NCBI GenBank assembly: GCA_017442465.1
Contig: JAFRZQ010000435.1
Coordinates: 1 to 7,399 of the forward strand
From: Anaerotignum sp.
Lineage (GTDB): Bacteria > Bacillota > Clostridia > Lachnospirales > Anaerotignaceae
Direction of reading: 5' to 3'
Length of the DNA stretch: 7,399 bases
Shown here: positions 5,241-7,399 of the stretch, piece by piece
How the letters are laid out: the number at the start of each line of letters is the position of its first letter
Position numbering within the stretch: position 1 is the stretch's first letter
Translations under genes and position numbers: made by a program
Notes under the pieces: model-generated
The model's database searches: none
What the model was told of the DNA's origin: nothing
Seen by the model: the letters and a program-made list of their open reading frames with translations, nothing else

Positions 5241-6563
5241 ATGATTGATACACATAAACTGAAGAAAAGAGAATTATACCTGAATAAATTGATCGCATTT
5301 CGGGATACAGAACCCGTAAAAGTTGTGACAGGGATCCGCAGATGCGGAAAGTCCAGCTTATTGAAACTGATGGCAGCCCATTTGAAAGACACTGGAGTTG
5401 CAGAAAATCAGATCATTGAAATGAATTTTGAATCATTTGCATTTAAGGATATGTCTGCCAGTGAGTTTTATGCATATGTAGAGCAGCGCATTTTGCCGGA
5501 CCAGCGAATGTATCTGTTTTTTGATGAAGTGCAGCGTGTTCCGGATTGGGAGGATGCGATCAATTCTTTCCGTGTGGATTTTAACTGTGATATTTATATT
5601 ACAGGTTCTAATGCATATTTGCTGTCTTCGGAATATTCTACCTATCTGTCTGGCAGGTGCGTAGAAATAAAAATGTTGCCCTTGTCTTTCAGCGAGTTCT
5701 TATACTTCCATGACTTTGAGGTAAGAGATGTGGAAAGTGCTCTGGGAGGAAAGAGAAAACGTGTCTTTGATAAAACGGGCGAACCATACGAACTTCGGGA
5801 AGTCTTTGATGCATATATGCGCTATGGCGGGATGCCTGGTATTGCTGATGTTGGTTTGAATCAGGAAAAAGCACTGATGCTGTTGGAAGGAATCTATTCC
5901 ACTGTCATTGTCAGAGATATTATGGAACGGGAAAACCGCCGAGGGCAGAAGCAGATCACAGATCCTGTACTGCTTCGTAAAATTATATTGTTTTTAGCAG
6001 ATAATATCGGCAGCAGTATCTCTGTTTCTTCTATTGGAAATGTACTTGTGAATGAAGGATTACTGGAAGGTGGAAGAAGAAAAGGTACACCCAGTGCGCA
6101 TACCGTACAGGCGTATGTAAATGCTCTTTTGGAATCTTACTTCTTTTATGACATCAAGCGATTTGATATTAAGGGAAAAGAATATCTGCGTACACTTGGC
6201 AAGTATTACATTGTAGACATTGGTCTGAGAAATTATTTACTGGGTTTCCGTAACCGAGACAGCGGTCATGCATTGGAAAACATCGTATACTTTGAATTAC
6301 TGCGTAGAGGATATGATGTTGCCATTGGGAAGGTAGATAGAGCAGAAGTGGATTTTGTTGCTGTGAAAGCAGAGGATAAACTATATGTGCAGGTTACAGA
6401 ATCTATGACGAGTGAAGATGTTCGTCGCAGAGAGCTGGTGCCTTTGCAGAAAATCAGTGACAATTATGAAAAGATTGTATTATCTATGGATACAGGAATG
6501 GATTCTTCTTATGAAGGAATCAAATCGTTGAACATAATTGATTGGCTGATCAATGAAAATTAA
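5241..6563 (+). CDS. ATP-binding protein, AAA_14 ATPase with DUF4143 C-terminal domain
   Basis: 440 residues, cytoplasmic. The ATG at 5241 is set by AAAGGAGG (5225-5232) 8 nt upstream. The N-terminal half is a P-loop ATPase of the AAA_14 family: Walker A GIRRCGKSS (31-39, Lys37), Walker B YLFFDEVQ (91-98), the ITGSN motif (120-124) and LSGR (136-139), followed by PLSFSEFL. Residues ~210-310 hold a predicted helical DNA-binding-like region (SVSSIGNVLVNEG, HTVQAYVNALLESYFFY). The C-terminal DUF4143 has a restriction-endonuclease-like layout (ENIVYFELLRRGYDV, AEVDFV, LYVQV), but Gln takes the place of the usual catalytic Lys, which is common in this family. Members are abundant in anaerobes and of unknown role. 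The length is normal and the frame intact. Own promoter, overlapping inverted repeat and terminator make it a single-gene unit. It looks more A/T-rich than alaS or the lipoprotein gene, consistent with acquisition. Confidence 0.92.
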   Translation: MIDTHKLKKRELYLNKLIAFRDTEPVKVVTGIRRCGKSSLLKLMAAHLKDTGVAENQIIEMNFESFAFKDMSASEFYAYVEQRILPDQRMYLFFDEVQRVPDWEDAINSFRVDFNCDIYITGSNAYLLSSEYSTYLSGRCVEIKMLPLSFSEFLYFHDFEVRDVESALGGKRKRVFDKTGEPYELREVFDAYMRYGGMPGIADVGLNQEKALMLLEGIYSTVIVRDIMERENRRGQKQITDPVLLRKIILFLADNIGSSISVSSIGNVLVNEGLLEGGRRKGTPSAHTVQAYVNALLESYFFYDIKRFDIKGKEYLRTLGKYYIVDIGLRNYLLGFRNRDSGHALENIVYFELLRRGYDVAIGKVDRAEVDFVAVKAEDKLYVQVTESMTSEDVRRRELVPLQKISDNYEKIVLSMDTGMDSSYEGIKSLNIIDWLINEN

Positions 6564-6580
6564 TAGAGACTTGTAAATGC

Positions 6581-6609
6581 AAAGAACAGGGAAAGCCTGT
6601 TCTTTTTTT
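6581..6609 (+). terminator. Terminator of the ATPase gene
   Basis: A perfect 10-bp stem AAAGAACAGG (6581-6590) / CCTGTTCTTT (6596-6605) with a 5-nt loop is followed by a T run to 6609. It starts 17 nt after the stop codon. Confidence 0.9.
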
Positions 6610-6628
6610 GTTTGGGAGGCGAAATTCC

Positions 6629-6658
6629 ATGAATAAAAAAGAAAATGAAAGAATTTGA
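6629..6658 (+). pseudogene. Nine-codon ORF with a ribosome site, likely the leftover start of a lost gene
   Basis: ATG at 6629 to TGA at 6656-6658 encodes MNKKENERI, with GGGAGG (6614-6619) 9 nt upstream. A second tiny ORF in another frame starts at 6645 and encodes MKEFEEVLRT, so a single indel would join the two into one longer peptide. It sits between two terminators, which suggests that a gene was deleted leaving only its start and its terminator. A leader peptide is the alternative. No function is claimed. Confidence 0.3.
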
Positions 6659-6660
6659 GG

Positions 6661-6692
6661 AAGTCCTTAGAACATGAGAGCTAAGGGCTTTT
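6661..6692 (+). terminator. Possible terminator after the nine-codon ORF
   Basis: AAGTCCTTAG (6661-6670) pairs with CTAAGGGCTT (6681-6690) through one G-U wobble across a 10-nt loop. The T tail is short (TTTT at 6689-6692, then CTT). Confidence 0.55.
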
Positions 6693-6969
6693 CTTAATTT
6701 ATAACGGCATCAAAATAAATATTCAAAAGAAACTTCGCAGATGGCGGTCAACCTTTCATGTTATATAAAGTTACCTTTCGCGTTGTATTTGCTAAAAAAT
6801 GTCTGATGATTGATATTCTTAAATAAGTATACACTGCAGTCGATGATAAAAAAGTAGCCATGCAAGTGGGACAATAAAAATAATCTGAAATGCTATTGCA
6901 AGGAATTTTTGGGCTGCAATCACTTTTAAAAATCATGTGAAAGTGACAGATGAATGAAGGAGGATGTTT
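6693..6969. other. A/T-rich non-coding stretch upstream of the SPFH gene
   Basis: I see no gene in these ~277 bases; stops are frequent on both strands. It must hold the SPFH gene's promoter, but no pair of boxes is convincing: TATACA at 6828-6833 could be a -10 without a good -35. Two weak inverted repeats lie near its end: TTGCA/TGCAA (6896-6900 and 6915-6919) and TCACTTT/AAAGTGA (6920-6926 and 6940-6946), the second just before the ribosome site AAGGAGG at 6957-6963. Confidence 0.5.
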
Positions 6970-7399
6970 ATGGGTTTAATTAAAGCGGCATTTGGCGCTG
7001 CAGGCGGCGTTATGGCGGATCAGTGGAAGGATTTCTTTACATGTGATTCCATGCCTGCAGACGTTCTGATCATGAGAGGTACGAAAAAACAGTCCGGTCG
7101 TTCTAGCAACACAAAGGGCGATGGGGATATTATTACAAACGGTTCCATCATCGCTGTTGCAGAAGGACAGTGTATGATCCTCACAGAACAGGGGAAGGTC
7201 GTTGATGTCTGTGCGGAACCCGGTGAATATACATATGATATGTCTACAGAACCTTCTGTTTTCTCCGGCGATTTGGGCGAAGATATTAAGGCAGTATTCC
7301 AGAATATCGGCAAACGTTTCACTTTTGGCGGTGAAGCACCCAAGGATCAGCGTGTTTACTATGTAAATACAAAGGAGATCATGGGCAATAAATACGGCA
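6970..7399 (+). CDS. SPFH-domain protein, YdjI / 'virion core protein'-like (3' end outside window)
   Basis: The first 143 codons of a gene open to the window edge. The ATG at 6970 has AAGGAGG 6 nt upstream. The protein begins MGLIKAAFGAAGGVMADQWK and continues with FTCDSMPADVLIMRG, GDIITNGSIIAVAEGQCMIL, GKVVDVCAEPGEYTYD, an EPSVFSGDLG segment and VYYVNTKEIMGNKYG. This pattern fits the bacterial SPFH (stomatin/prohibitin-like) family related to Bacillus YdjI, often labelled 'virion core protein', whose full members usually end in one or more zinc ribbons. That C-terminal part is not in the window. These proteins are cytoplasmic or membrane-peripheral scaffolds; their substrate is not established. 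Recognition is from memory of the family pattern. Nothing odd is visible in the part present. Confidence 0.82.
   Translation, partial: MGLIKAAFGAAGGVMADQWKDFFTCDSMPADVLIMRGTKKQSGRSSNTKGDGDIITNGSIIAVAEGQCMILTEQGKVVDVCAEPGEYTYDMSTEPSVFSGDLGEDIKAVFQNIGKRFTFGGEAPKDQRVYYVNTKEIMGNKYG

Noticed and set aside
4901..6563. Toxin-antitoxin pair formed by the 74-residue ORF and the ATPase
   Set aside because: They are separated by a promoter and inverted repeat, and the small ORF resembles RepA termini rather than an antitoxin. Nothing supports pairing.
6748..6936. Minus-strand 62-codon frame in the intergenic region
   Set aside because: It has no ribosome site or family resemblance, and its length is expected by chance in this A/T-rich stretch.
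7020..7343. Minus-strand 107-codon frame near the window end
   Set aside because: It is a shadow of the SPFH gene, whose plus frame matches the family and has a strong ribosome site.
1..7399. CRISPR arrays, tRNA or rRNA genes, transposase genes with terminal repeats
   Set aside because: I found no regularly spaced repeats, cloverleaf-like or rRNA sequences, or transposase motifs. No att site could be assigned to the recombinase by eye.

Overview
The window looks like chromosomal DNA of a low-to-medium G+C Firmicute, most likely an anaerobic gut-type member of the Clostridia. The evidence is strong AGGAGG-type ribosome sites, compact U-tailed hairpin terminators, sigma-A type promoters, and gene families common there: an XRE regulator, a clostridial-style large serine recombinase, a RepA_N-like replication initiator remnant, an AAA/DUF4143 ATPase and a YdjI-like SPFH protein. 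I cannot name the genus.

Layout, left to right. Positions 1-562 hold the 3' end of alaS (alanyl-tRNA synthetase, C-Ala/DHHA1 region), closed by a terminator. In this copy the frame is broken by one apparently missing A near 92-95. Positions 686-1521 are a self-contained unit: promoter, XRE-family regulator, terminator. On the minus strand, 2676-1526 carries a 5'-truncated subtilisin-like protease followed by a small protein of unknown function. Facing away from these is a gene with its own promoter for a small membrane protein with a zinc ribbon (2747-3016). Then follow a serine recombinase that stops before its C-terminal zinc-ribbon region (3118-4050) and, starting on its stop codon's ribosome site, a histidine-rich lipoprotein (4061-4687). 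Positions 4901-5125 hold a 74-residue remnant of a plasmid/ICE replication initiator that seems to join the extreme N-terminus to the extreme C-terminus. Positions 5241-6563 encode an intact AAA ATPase with a DUF4143 C-terminus, behind a strong promoter overlapped by a perfect inverted repeat. Positions 6610-6969 are mostly non-coding and contain a 9-codon ORF between two terminators. The window ends inside an SPFH-domain gene (6970 onward).

Taken together, the stretch between alaS and the SPFH gene looks like an accessory region where mobile elements have entered and decayed. It contains a recombinase without its tail, a replication initiator without its middle, a protease without its head and tiny leftover ORFs. 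The ATPase, lipoprotein, regulator and zinc-ribbon gene look intact. I do not see a complete new defence or mobile system. The most informative leads are the RepA deletion fusion, the operator-like repeat before the ATPase, the protease broken beside an opposing promoter, and the alaS frameshift, which is most simply a sequence error.
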